In this document: piece after piece, positions 22,758-33,128 of the stretch
Layout: the number at the start of each line of letters is the position of its first letter
Position numbering within the stretch: the stretch's first letter is position 1
Source: Dastarcus helophoroides
Taxonomy: Eukaryota; Arthropoda; Insecta; Coleoptera; Bothrideridae
Assembly: GCA_028583605.1 (NCBI GenBank)
Contig: CM053333.1
Location: 14,550,638-14,614,637, forward strand
Length of the DNA stretch: 64,000 nucleotides
Direction: 5' to 3'
Notes under the pieces: model-generated
Databases searched by the model: none
Told to the model about the DNA's origin: nothing
The model's input: the letters and a program-made list of their open reading frames with translations, nothing else
Translations under genes and position numbers: made by a program

Positions 22758-22936
22758 TTGCGCAGACTAATGGCATATAAAGTTTCCGTTTCTTCCTTTC
22801 CTCTCAGAAGAGTTTTGCCTCTGGTATGGTGGACATACTGAGTTACCGTGCTCTGATGTTTTGAAATTGGCCTTTTCATTCTTTCATTTTTGCATATTTC
22901 CTTATATTTCTCATTTTATTTATTGTTTCTTTTCTT

Positions 22937-23012
22937 TCTTCCTGAAGAAGCTCCCTACGATGGTGGGCGAAACGTCGAACACTTTTAGTAGTTCTTTGAT
23001 ACGGTCCAATCC
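22937..23012 (+). repeat. PLE-1 right terminal unit
   Basis: Contains the hammerhead-like core and then ACACTTTTAGTAGTTCTTTG and ACGGTCCAATCCCGG, which pair as an inverted repeat with the left terminal unit. A decayed version of the same unit lies near 13.97-14.05 kb. Confidence 0.8.
22938..22980 (+). ncRNA. Hammerhead ribozyme-like motif (PLE-1 type)
   Basis: CUUC, CUGAAGA (22942-22948), stem II GCUCCC...GUGGGC (22950-22955 with 22963-22968; five of six pairs with one G-U and one C-U mismatch), GAA, then ACGU, which can act as a two-pair helix III, C as the cleavage base (GUC, the preferred triplet), and GAA pairing with UUC of helix I. The order matches type I HHRs known from PLE terminal repeats. 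The mismatch in stem II may reduce activity. Confidence 0.65.
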
Positions 23013-23085
23013 CGGAAGAAGTATATCCTGTACTGACTCTGGCCGTGAAAGCCTTCGTTATCATATTGTTTGTTTTAAATAAAAA

Positions 23086-23860
23086 ACTTTTATGGGATCG
23101 CATTTCGAAGAGTTGCATCATACTGAGAACATTTACGGCACGGCCCTGACAGACATATATCATATACATACAGGGCGATTGACATAAAAGTAAGACCCTC
23201 ATGAGCCCAAAATAAAACCCAATACTTAAACAATATTCGGTGATGTCTAGATTCCATAAATGTTTTTGACTTGGACATCCGTTAAACTATTTAGAAATAT
23301 CACAAGTTGAGGTTAAAAATCAACTATTGTAAACAAGATTAGCTAAAATCTATTCAAATTGTGGTCCTTCATTTCAAAAACAGGCTTGAATTACACCATA
23401 TTTATTGAATTTCGGGAGTTAGTTATGCATAAGCGATATTGTCAGTTTGTTACCTTTTTGCGATTTAAGAACCTGTAATTCATTATTGTATTATTGGAGA
23501 CGAGTAAACATGAAAAATCAATCAACAACGACAGTATGCCTTAATCAAAAAAGTGGCAACCGTAACTGACATTTCTCATAAAAATGAAATTAATAAAACA
23601 GCCATTAAATACACAAAATTGTAAACTATTGATAGGGGCGGGCATCTAATCCGAAAAATATATTTGCATTTTAGAGGTAAGCAGTCGTAACTTCATAAAT
23701 TTACATTTTCGATAAGTTTTGGTTGTTGTTATGTACCGTGTTAGCATTTCAATTTTGCGTAAATACTTGGAGTTTTTGAGGCGGATTTTTTGTCGTCGGG
23801 CAAAAAGTCAAGCTACCAAATTTTGAGCCAAAATGATAGCTCTGAAAGAAATATTAAATT
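23086..23860. other. Unassigned; possible DNA-transposon end near 23170
   Basis: ATACAGGGCGATTGACATAA at about 23169 resembles TA-flanked Tc1/mariner termini, but no matching inverse was found within the next kilobase. No gene recognised. Confidence 0.3.
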
Positions 23861-24700
23861 TGTAACAAGAATGTTTCTCAAAATTTCGACTTAATCTCCA
23901 ATCTAAAATTTTGCTTTTTTCGAAGTTTCCGAATAAAAAATCGAATAGTCGAGTTTAAATACAAATTTTAAACTTCTTTTTACAAATTTTAAGATTATCT
24001 TAAAACACACACTGACTTTTTTTTAGAAATTTCGTGTTAAAATTTGAACCTTGCTTTTATAAATAAATGCTGATTTTATTCCGAAATATAAACCATTTTC
24101 TCAATATACGGACTTCGAGTTTTGATATTTTTAAACCCAAAAACTTCATACTTTTTAAAAAATTTTAAGAGAAAACACAATATTTCGAGGATAAAAAAGT
24201 TAACAAAATATCTTTCAAAAAACAAAATGTCGAATCTTTTGTAAATTTTTTGACATAAAATTAAATATTTTGAGTTTTTCTCGAAATTTGAAAAGCAATT
24301 TTGTGTTTAAACGTTGTAGTGTCTAGAAAAAATTAAACATTTTAGTTTAGAATCGAAATTTTGTGCGGAAAGTTGGAAACTTGAAAATAATCAATACATT
24401 TTAAGAATTTTTCTTACATAAATTACGATTTCCTAGCAAAATTGTGAGTTTAATTCTAAATTTTTTATTTATTTTTGCTTCTAAAATGTTAACTTATTGC
24501 TATGAATGCAAACGTTTTTCTAAGCATTTTATTTCAGTTTTCAAAATTTCGAATTTAATTCTAGAGATTTTTCTCGAAATTTTGTTTTAAAATTCAGTTC
24601 CTTTTAAATAATTTTTAATAACATTTGGCTATTTAGATCCTTTTCTCAAAGTTACTTTTATGAATTATTATTTAAAACTCGAAAAGAAAATATTTTTATT
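23861..24700 (-). repeat. T-rich filler block
   Basis: Low-complexity AAATTTCGA / TTTTTCTCGAAATTT words, mostly T-rich on this strand. No gene seen. Confidence 0.6.
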
Positions 24701-26035
24701 ATATGTACAAGTCGATCGAGTTATTTCTCTAAGTTTTCATTTTTTCTGATTCCCTGTTAAGTAGTACAATATTTCGTGGAGTTTTATAAAAGGGTTTAAT
24801 GGCGCATTTCCGATTAGCGTTAGCAATGTAAATAGGTGATATCTGCTGAAAAATAGGGAAATAAAATAAAAAAGTGTAGTAAACGAGTAGGAAATGATGG
24901 TGGTAAAGTGTTACAGTAACGAAGGTCCGCGGCCTCATCAAGGGCCAAATGTCGAACAGAAGCTTGGCTTTTTATCTTTCAGGCATATTTCCCTTGTTCC
25001 ATTTAAGACATATAATTTTATCGAAGGAAGCAGAGATACTGACAATTGACTATTTTAAAATGTTTTCTTAGGCAGAGCCGTAATAAGATAAGACTTCGAT
25101 AAATACCAGGGCGTTACTGGTGGGTTTCTGATTGAATTTTAATTAAATTTCACTCCGCAGATATACACGCGATATGAGACAGTTACAGTTTTTCTTATTA
25201 GCTCCGAGCAAACAATAAGCGGTTAGCTGAAATGCACCGTGGTGTGTATACGTCTCCCCCTTTTAAAGAATACTGACAGGAAATTAATTTTCAAAAATGA
25301 AAGCTGCCAAAGTGGTCGGTTCGCTAGCAATCGTCACCGATAACGGCGTATTCGTCTTATTTCTTTTAATAAAGCCTTGCAGGACGGGTTATCGCGTTTC
25401 CGTACTACTTATGGCAATGGTGACGCCTACAAAAGATAACTTTCATTTCGTTTCGACGCCGTGACGACTTCTGTATCTGGCTGTCTTTACTGGTTTTAAT
25501 CGACATTGCATTCTCCAATGCCCTGCACTCCGGAATTTCATTCTTTTCATACAGAGTTTCCACACGACAAAATTTATACAGTCATAAGATGTATATTCAA
25601 AATTGTCAACTCTTGCCGAATATTCATCCCAAGGAGTTAAAATGATATTTTATTCATTATTAACTCCTTTTTTTATACAAATAATTATTTGTTTACCAAT
25701 TTCTAATAAAATAACAGTATATGGTCATTATGACATTAATTTTAAGCACGTATGTACTTGGAACACTTCATAAATAAAGAAAGTCGAATAAAAAACTATT
25801 ATTCTTCTTCTTTCACTGTTATAAAAAGGACAAAAAATTGATTCATAACTCCCCCTGACAAGACGCTCCTGGTGCGCAACAAACTTATTTAATAGACATT
25901 GTTTTACGATTTGGTATTTTAAACCTAGACAGAAGCATCCACGAGTAGATAAGACAGAATTGCGAGAAATAATATCGCATAACTTAGCTCAACCAATTTT
26001 TCTTTTTTTCATATATATTTTTAACTAAAATGTGC
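24701..26035. other. More complex island (24.9-25.6 kb) and AT-rich spacer
   Basis: No coding frame or repeat terminus recognised. The middle part has higher GC and no relatives elsewhere in the window. Confidence 0.4.
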
Positions 26036-27510
26036 TCGGGCTGTCTTCTGCAAAAATCGTGCATATCGTCGTTGGTGAAATAATCCCTCAGTCGAGACTC
26101 GGACCACATTTGTAGATGCACGAAATTCTTAAACAGGTTATTGATGAGGCAAAAAGTGATTTCGATCCTAAAATGCTCCAGAGGCTAATCAACTGTCCGA
26201 ACGGTACCAGGTCCTTTTGAGGATTTACAAAGTCGATTGGACAGAATTTTACATCTTCAAATTTTCCACTTTTACTCAAAGAAAATAACAATATTGCGAC
26301 TACTTCCAGGGAAAAGGCTGACATGCTAGCCTTAATGTTTGCTAAAAATTCCAATCTTGGTTCTCGAAAAGCAGAACCTCCTATTCTTCCTAAGGTTGGC
26401 ACTTCGATGCCTGAAGTTGTTTTCAGACAACGCACAATCAGGAAGATTCTCGTTGAGCTTGGCACCTCGAAAGCTTCTGGCCTTGATGGTATCCTCGCTA
26501 TCGTTCTTAAGATGTGCACCCCAGAGTTGACTCCTGTCCTGAGCAAATTGTTCACAATCTCTTACAACAAAGGTGTACATCTGGAAATCTGCTAGGATGC
26601 AGCATGTCCCTAAAATGGTGATAAGGAATCTGGCGAACAACTATCGCCCTATATCTTTGTTACCCGTTATATCTAAAGTGATGGAAAGGTTATCAACATC
26701 GAAATTCTCAAATATCTAAAGAAAATAGAATCATTTTGGACAGGCAATACGGTTTTAGACAACAATGCTCCACTGGCGATTTACTGGCATATGTTACTCA
26801 TATCTGTAACTCAGCTATGGAAAAAAATAGTGAGGCTAGGACTGTGACATTGGATATCTCAAAGGCTTTGGACAGAGTCTGGCACTGATCTCTTCTCGTC
26901 AAATTAACATCTTATGGTCTTCCTCCTGGACTCTGCAAATTGATATCCAATATTCTCGCTGACAAATCTCTTCAGATCGTCGTCGATGGCATCTCATCCA
27001 AGACATTCGTGATTAATGCAGGGGTGCCTCAGGGGTCTGTCCTGTCTCTTACTCTGTTTCTGTTACACATAAACAATCTCTTAGCTTCAACTTCCAATCC
27101 ATTATACAGCTACGCAGATGATAGTAGCCTTGTGTCATTTTTTTTCTCCGACAAACCATTATCCGTCGCTGCTTCAGATCGGTTAAGGGAACAGCAGATA
27201 CAGATGATTAATTCGGATCTTAAAATCATTCTGGAATTTCTGGAATGAGGCCGCGGTTTTCTCTAAGAAAACATCAAGGGATAATATAACAAACCTACTA
27301 ATGGATGGTAAAATCCTTCCAATGGGATCTAATCTATCTATCCTAGGAGTGACGATCTTGGGACGATCATGTGCAAATCCGCCTCTTAGAAGCTAGGCTT
27401 TCTTTTTAGAGCTAAAAAGTACTTCACGTCTCATCAGCTACTCACACTATGCAAAGCTTAAGTTGGGCCATTACTAGAATACTGTTCTTATGTTTGGAGT
27501 TCAGCCCAGT
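26036..27510 (+). pseudogene. LINE-A copy 2: RT region (Jockey-type)
   Basis: Pieces of one polymerase in three frames: EKADMLALMFAKNSNL and MPEVVFRQRTIRKILVELGT with SKASGLDG (26.3-26.5 kb), NYRPISLLPVISKVMERL (26.64 kb), YGFRQQCSTGDLLAYVTHI (26.75 kb), LDISKALDRVWH then a TGA at 26885-26887, GVPQGSVLSLTLFLLHIN and SYADDSSLVSFFFSDKPL (27.02-27.15 kb, catalytic pair intact). Downstream come VFSKKTSRDN, SILGVT and FTSHQLLTLCKA-stop-VGPLLEYCSYVWSSAQ, where the reading is cut by the insertion at 27511. At least three frameshifts and two stops. The 5' end lies near 26036, so endonuclease and ORF1 are missing. Confidence 0.9.
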
Positions 27511-28473
27511 GGCGGCTGGTCTTAAAGAGCGCCAGAGCGCGCGCTCCTCGTGAAATAAACGATCTATTCTTTTCAGTTTAATGTAAAAGACTTGGATTTT
27601 CCACATTTTTATATACAAAATAATAATATACTACTTAACTAATAATACTTGTGAGTGACTTGGAATAAAGTATGTAAACGTTTCATTCCATTATATTATA
27701 TATTATAAGGAAATTTAAATAAGTTGGTTCGCGCAGAATTATGCACCTAGCGTGGCTGCCGTGCAATGCCTATCAACGGTCTTCACGGGATACGGAGAAA
27801 TAAACTACAGAACACCACGTTAAAGCTAGCCCGCGGTACGCCGCTCCGCTGATGCGATATTGCCAAATGGTGAGTACGAGTCAGAGTTTGAAGTGTGTAT
27901 TTACGGTTTATGATGCTAAATGCGTAGGTACCGGCTGATCTGATTGCGATTGCTAATTGTGCCGCTTACAGGCCCAACTGCCAATAGTACCGCTATTTAC
28001 AAAGATAAAGCAGTACCCATTCTAGGGTCTTTGTAGATTTGTAGATTTGGATTTAAATAATTTTGATGGGAAAGTAATGGACACTTTATTTCTTTAAGAG
28101 ATCGTAGAGTGGATTTTATTAAAAGAAATAATTTTTTTTATGTTTTTGTAGAGTTTAATTAGAACTTTGTAATAAAATACATTTTATCTTCAAATGCAGT
28201 TTTCATGAAAAAGTGATATAATTTTATTCCTATGAAAGCAAACAATTTTAATTAAGTAACCTAGAGCCGTAACAATGTGCAACCATACAGAGTAATTAAA
28301 GTGGTTCAGAATTGTCGACAATGTTTTTTTTTGTACTCGATGAAAATAATTTAGAGATGATTAACCAAAAATATTTTGGAGGTTATAAGATGTTAATTAA
28401 ATTTAATTCGTAAAAATACCATTATATATTACACCTTTTGTATCACTTTCACTATCACTTTCACTAATAGGAT
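27511..28473 (+). mobile_element. hAT-like element fragment inserted into LINE-A copy 2
   Basis: Starts CAGTGGCGGCTGGTC followed by a GC-rich stretch with AGAGCGCCAGAGCGCGCGCT. CAGTGGCGG-type termini are common in hAT elements. No inverse (CCGCCACTG) is present at the right junction, where the sequence goes straight into LINE-A (TTGATCCCCCCAAGG). The right end is therefore missing. About 55 LINE-A codons (from LLDSIQKRA to the LIELI region) are also absent, so a deletion accompanied or followed the insertion. No transposase seen. Confidence 0.6.
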
Positions 28474-28755
28474 TGATCCCCCCAAGGACAAGGTTCTTGA
28501 GGCATACAAGACAGTGGGAGACAGCAAATTTCTGTGCGGTGCAGCTTGACACAGTGAGGACTTCTGTCTACGGAGACTCTTTTTTTTTCTACAGAACTTC
28601 CACACTATGAAACTCGTTACTGAAAAGAATTTTCCCCAAAAATTACAACGTATCCTTGTTTAAGAAGGCAGTTCATCGCCATCTATCCTTGTTTCCGCAT
28701 CCTACTTGCAGTAGTTTGAAGGCATAATGGGGTTACCCTTTGAGAGTGGATTAAA
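28474..28755 (+). pseudogene. LINE-A copy 2, 3' end
   Basis: Resumes with a match to LINE-A copy 1 (GGCATACAAGA, CAGCTTGACACAGTGAGGAC) and ends FPKNYNVSLFKKAVHRHLSLFP with its stop, then the start of the 3' UTR (GCATAATGGGGTTACC). It has an undisrupted junction at the site where LINE-B sits in copy 1, which lets that nested insertion be mapped. Confidence 0.87.
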
Positions 28756-30993
28756 CTTATAAAAAAAATAATAGTTGCATCTATTTTACATGTTTGGTTT
28801 CTTTAATCAAATGGTTTGAAAAAAAATAGGAATTCCTAAAAATAAATAAAGTAAAAAGTGGTAAGAAAATGGTTAACTGAATTGACAATAGTAAGTCAGG
28901 AAATAAATAACAACGCATCCGCAAAATTAATGTTCAGTGCTCAACCAGCTGGATTATTATTTAATTTCGGAGCATATTAAAATTTCTTGGCAGTAAAGTT
29001 GTTGATATTTTTAACGGTTATTTTGTAAAGTTTTTCAATATTCATATCTCATTAAATATATTAACAAAAAGTATTCAAAATGCCACTATTATAAATCGCT
29101 GACGGTACTGAAAAGCGAAATTTGGTTCGATAACAAGTAACATATTTTCAAATATCGACGAATAAGGCCAGTCATTAATACGACTTTTGTAAAACATAAG
29201 AGAATTTTCTATATTATAATGTTCAGTTTCTTCAAGTCTCTTGTGTCTAGTTGATCTCTATTGCTTTGTTGTTTGACCCCTCACTATGTTCGACAGTCCT
29301 CGCGTCACAGGAATGCGTAGTCATCATAATGATAGTCTGATGACGAACTAAGTAGAAGATGAAGCTATCAATGAAATCTCTAGTAGCCCACTATGTAAGT
29401 GGAGATTTCTTCTTCTCTGATATATCGTAATAATTCTGGTTAAATGGTTGTGCCCTGCCAACGATATAATTCCAAGAACGCCGTAAATCTCAACTTTTAG
29501 AAGTACGCTGGCCTTGCTAAGGAGAGAAACCGGGAAAGGCAAGGGGATTAAAGATCACTAATCTTATAGGATAGATGAGTTATGGCGGTATTTGCCGCCT
29601 TCGCTCGCTCCCCACAAAAATCCTTTATGTTTTCCGGGAAATTGGCGTTTAATTGGTCGAGATTACGACTACGAAATTAATTAAGATTCTATAGGGTATG
29701 CATCTTGAAAATGGCAGGTGCGCCAAGAAAATATCGTCCGATCCCGTTTCGTTGGGACCGTGTAACGAAGCGGGCATAAGTATCATCATATTTTATTCCG
29801 TATCTGCGTTAATCTCTCATATACGGCACGCCGCAATCGGCAATAACCATTAAACACGGCAAAAGATACTCTCCTTCACTCCACTCCACTCCACTTTTCA
29901 GACCCAAAGTTAACCTAACTTCTCTTTCTGAGTAATTCCCCGCTACCGCATATATCATCTCAGGCCCGGCGTCCTAGCTTACAAGACAAACATATTTCAT
30001 TTTGTATGTGAATTTTATATGCCACCACGACATTATCTCTCTTGCCTATGAGGCACAAGACCACAATCCAGATGCCCCCTTCCATGCGCGACGCCTTTAT
30101 ATGAATATCGTCCGCTAGGTAAACAATCGATAAAATGGCTCACTCAACAGAATCAATTAGCTTCCTGAAAAAAATATGGCCTGAATTTATCGTCCCAAGT
30201 ATTTGTGCTTTTCGTTGCAGGATTACCGCGAGATCACGGAGAACCGTATTTATATATATTATATAATACGACCGACGAGCAGTTCCCGAGGGACACGCTT
30301 ATTGAAACGCTGCACGTGTAATCCCTTATTTCAGTGTGGTCTTATCAAGATCCAAAACTAAAGGGCAAAATAGAACTTTGCCGATTTCGATGACAAGTAG
30401 AGTGGCTTTCGAATCATTTCAATCCGACTGCAAACAACGACGCGGGATAGGGATATTCGCTAAAACAGGTTGACTTTGGCCTTTTTAGATTTCCTTATTT
30501 TTAACGAAAATCTGCTTCACTTTTATCTCACGCCCACGTGGGACTCGCTTAATACTTAAATTCTGCTTTAGTTACCAAGAGGGTTTTTGTAACAGATTGT
30601 AGATTTTGAAACCGCAGAGGTGTTGCATGTCCCTCTTGCCTTGAGAATCATTTGAGGCAAATATGATTCTCTTTCTTTTGATGCAGTCTCTTTTTTTTCT
30701 ACAAAAGGCTTTTTTTCATATTTCGTTAATGGAGCTCTTAGAAATTGTTTTGAAAAATTTGCAAATTTGCAAATTTGCAAGATTGATTTTATGCTTTAGT
30801 GAAATATATAAATTACAATATAATCACATTCGATTTACTCTGTTGTATTAATGATATATGGTGACCAATGTGACCAATAATCCAAAACATGACCGACAGT
30901 CTGCTTTTGAACTGTAGAGAAAGCTCTGCAGTTTTCAAAATTCCGTTGCCATTTTCTGTATTATTATTTCCTGAGTTATTGATTATCAAAATC
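28756..30993. other. Unassigned AT-rich DNA and a more complex island (29.56-30.56 kb)
   Basis: No gene recognised. Small tandem repeats occur: CTCCACTCCACTCCAC near 29878 and three copies of TTTGCAAA near 30757-30780. A variant of the GGTGGATGCGCC motif (GGCAGGTGCGCC) is near 29710. Confidence 0.4.
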
Positions 30994-31029
30994 TAAAATG
31001 ACCTTTCAAATGCACAGACCAATAGGTTT

Positions 31030-31129
31030 GAACATTTATTAGATTCGAAGTTTGGAAACCAAATACCACTTTCGATCTTGTTAGATCTCGTCAGTTTGGT
31101 ATATCCAACTCGAATGCTAACAAATGTTC
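31030..31129 (-). ncRNA. Type I hammerhead ribozyme with extended helix I
   Basis: Minus strand, 5' to 3': GAACAUUUGUUAG... to ACCAAA (helix I, about 34 nt), CUGACGA (31094-31088), stem II GAUCU-AACA-AGAUC (31087-31074, five perfect pairs), GAAA (31073-31070), a minimal helix III closed by A-U around GUGG, GUA as the cleavage triplet (31066-31064), then UUUGGU... back to AAUGUUC. The outer arms are near-perfect complements with only small bulges. Helix III is just one pair, so the motif may be slightly decayed or need dimerisation. The copy at 31405-31507 keeps CUGACGA and GUA but has lost the stem II 3' half and GAAA. Confidence 0.75.
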
Positions 31130-31232
31130 CGACAAGTAAGTACTAAAGAATTCACGGACGTCAAGCGTGTGACTCTTACTACTACCACCTATTGGTCCAT
31201 AGAGAAACTATGGCCATCGCCAACAATGTCGT

Positions 31233-31372
31233 ATGCAAGTAGAATGCAACCTAGACTACAAATTCATGCAGCCCTCCAGGCGTGTATAGTGAATCATAGG
31301 TAGCTGAACTACCAAGAGTTGAAACACTGCCACCTAGCGAAGGGGTTGCTCTCTAGGAAAAATTTCCCAGAA
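31233..31372. repeat. Left arm of 140-bp inverted repeat
   Basis: Includes AGAATGCAACCTAGACTAC, GCCCTCCAGGCGTGTATAG and ACACTGCCACCTAGCGAAG. Its inverse complement at 31525-31668 has only a few mismatches (for example GGGG against CGCT near the GCGAAG motif), indicating recent or conserved duplication. Confidence 0.93.
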
Positions 31373-31524
31373 GACAAGGATTCTAATGCACAGACCAATA
31401 GGTTTGAACATTTATTAGATTCGAAGTTTGGAAACCAAATACCGGTTGCGAGATCTCGTCAGTTTGGTATATCCAACTCGAATGCTAACAAATGTTCCGA
31501 CAAGTAAGTATTAAAGAATTCACG

Positions 31525-31668
31525 GAAATTTGGGAAATTTTTCCTAGAGAGCAACCGCTTCGCTAGGTGGCAGTGTTTCAACTGTTGGTAATTCAGCTAC
31601 CTATGATTCACTATACACGCCTGGAGGGCTGCATGAATTTGTAGTCTAGGTTGCATTCTACTTGCATA
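31525..31668. repeat. Right arm of 140-bp inverted repeat
   Basis: Begins AAATTTGGGAAATTTTTCC and ends GCATTCTACTTGCAT, the inverse of 31233-31372. It directly follows the second HHR-bearing repeat and ends at the 12-bp flanking duplication. Confidence 0.93.
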
Positions 31669-31678
31669 AAATGACCTT

Positions 31679-32128
31679 CTTCATTTTGAATGGCGCCACG
31701 AAAAGTTATTGTCTGAAACTCGGAGGCCGGCCAAATTAACGAAAATTAAATTATCAGGAAAATTTTTACGATAAAATTACTGGAAAAAATAAATTGAAGT
31801 GGTGAACTCTTTTAAAGATAAGCACAAATTTGAAAAAAAAATTGACCGATGTTTCTTGTGGTTACCCAAAAATTGCTGACGCAAACAAAATGTTGAAAGC
31901 TGTAAATTAGAAATTTGAAGCTTTCAAAATCACGTAAAAATTTGGAATTTTTTATATCTCTTAATTTCTGTGTCTAGTGCAATTTTTGGTCTTAAGTAAG
32001 TTTTGTCCTATTTTCTTAAATTTAAAGTTCTATTGGGTTTATTTAAAATTACTGTCAAGCTGTAAATTATATATTACTCCAAAACCAAATCTTTTGTTTC
32101 CGAGATTAGTTCCTATTCTATTAAATAT
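31679..32128. other. AT-rich spacer
   Basis: No feature recognised. Confidence 0.45.
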
Positions 32129-33128
32129 ATCGGGTGTAACAGGATCATGCTAAACCCCCTATTTTTTCTTTATTTATAAAGATAATATTTTCCAAGCTGC
32201 TACACTTGTATTTATATGTATTTATAAAATGTCAAATTTTAACATAAAATTGACATTTCTACTGTCGTCACTTTCCCTGAAACTGATACTACCTTTTTAT
32301 TTTTAAATAGAACATCCTGTATATTATAACATTTTTGAAATCTGCAATATTTTCTGGATACAATACAGATAAAATGTGTGATTTTTAAAAAATCAAAAAT
32401 TTTTTTGGTCCCATTTTATTTTTGAGCCTAGAAGTCATGATTCAGCTTAACTGACGTTAACTGACCACATTAGCGCTGCAAAAAATTAACTTAAAGAAAT
32501 TTAGGAAGTGTCTTTTTTTCAAAATTTGTTTTCCGCAACTATCTTAGGTTCTTATTAAATAAATCTTCAAATTAATTGAAACCGAATATTTTAAATTCCT
32601 TTGGCTGTAATTTCAATTCAATTAATTTCACAGCAAAAATGAGAATATGGTTAGATTCGCCATTAATTATACTTTTTGGTGGTTCCACAGTACCAATATG
32701 GTTCTATTTAAGAAAATGAAGTTATGACATAAAAATATAAAACTTTTGTTAACCTTATCACGTGATAAAAGAATGAAATACTTCTTTTTTCACCTGATTT
32801 GATTTTTTTAGCTATAATGTGGTCCAGTAAAATTAAAATTAGAATCAGTCATAGCCTTCTAGGTTGAAAAATAAAATAGAAGCAAAAAAAAATTCGATCC
32901 TTAAAAAATTACTTTTTTTACGTGCATTGTATTCAGAAAATTGTGCAGATTTTAAAAATGTTATAATATACAGAATATTTTATTTAAAAATCAAAAGTTT
33001 GTGTTAGTTTTAGCGAAAGTGACAGCAGTAGAAATGTCATTTTTATGTCAAAATTTGAGATTTCATAAGTACATCACGTGTAGTAAATTAAAAATTTTAC
33101 CTGCATAAATAAAGAAAAAAAAGGGGTG
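32129..33128. repeat. Palindromic (foldback) element, copy A
   Basis: Starts ATCGGGTGTAACAGGATCAT and CCCCCTATTTTTTC; the right end carries only the inner part of the inverse (AAATAAAG...GGGGTG). The arms share CATTTCTACTG with GTCACTTTC, and CCCATTTTATTTTTGAGCCT, with their inverses at about 32860-33060. The central 150 bp (GGCTGTAATTTCAATTC, ATGGTTAGATTCGCC) match copy B only in inverse orientation. About 1 kb, no ORF, no known superfamily signature. Confidence 0.82.

Larger units (their letters stand above)
20925..23085 (+). mobile_element. PLE-1: Penelope-like retroelement, near full length
   Basis: One open frame, broken by two stops and one frameshift, encodes a PLE-type RT followed by a GIY-YIG endonuclease. 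It is bracketed by about 75-bp inverted terminal units (20927-21005 and 22937-23012), each with a hammerhead-like core, the left one on the minus strand. The 3' UTR (22758-22936) has TCTGGTATGGTGGACATACT, also found at 13.9 kb. The right boundary is approximate; no target duplication was identified. Confidence 0.88.
31006..31666 (-). mobile_element. Retrozyme-like non-autonomous element with HHR, direct and inverted repeats
   Basis: A 140-bp unit at 31014-31150 recurs at 31389-31528, a direct repeat with a 375-nt period and about 93% identity outside one indel. The segment between the copies (31233-31372) recurs inverted at 31525-31668. The whole is flanked by the 12-bp repeat TAAAATGACCTT (30994-31005 and 31667-31678). 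The repeated unit holds a hammerhead core on the minus strand. Tandem HHR monomers of a few hundred nt, a long target duplication and no ORF are the hallmarks of retrozymes, non-autonomous retroelements thought to move via circular RNA. The inverted third segment suggests an aberrant (inverted) integration product. A host foldback sequence is the alternative. Confidence 0.68.

Noticed and set aside
22876..23202. 108-codon minus-strand ORF
   Set aside because: Antisense of the PLE-1 3' UTR and terminal unit.
23169..23202. ATACAGGGCGATTGACATAA as a DNA transposon end
   Set aside because: No inverse partner and no transposase nearby; noted only as a possible terminus.
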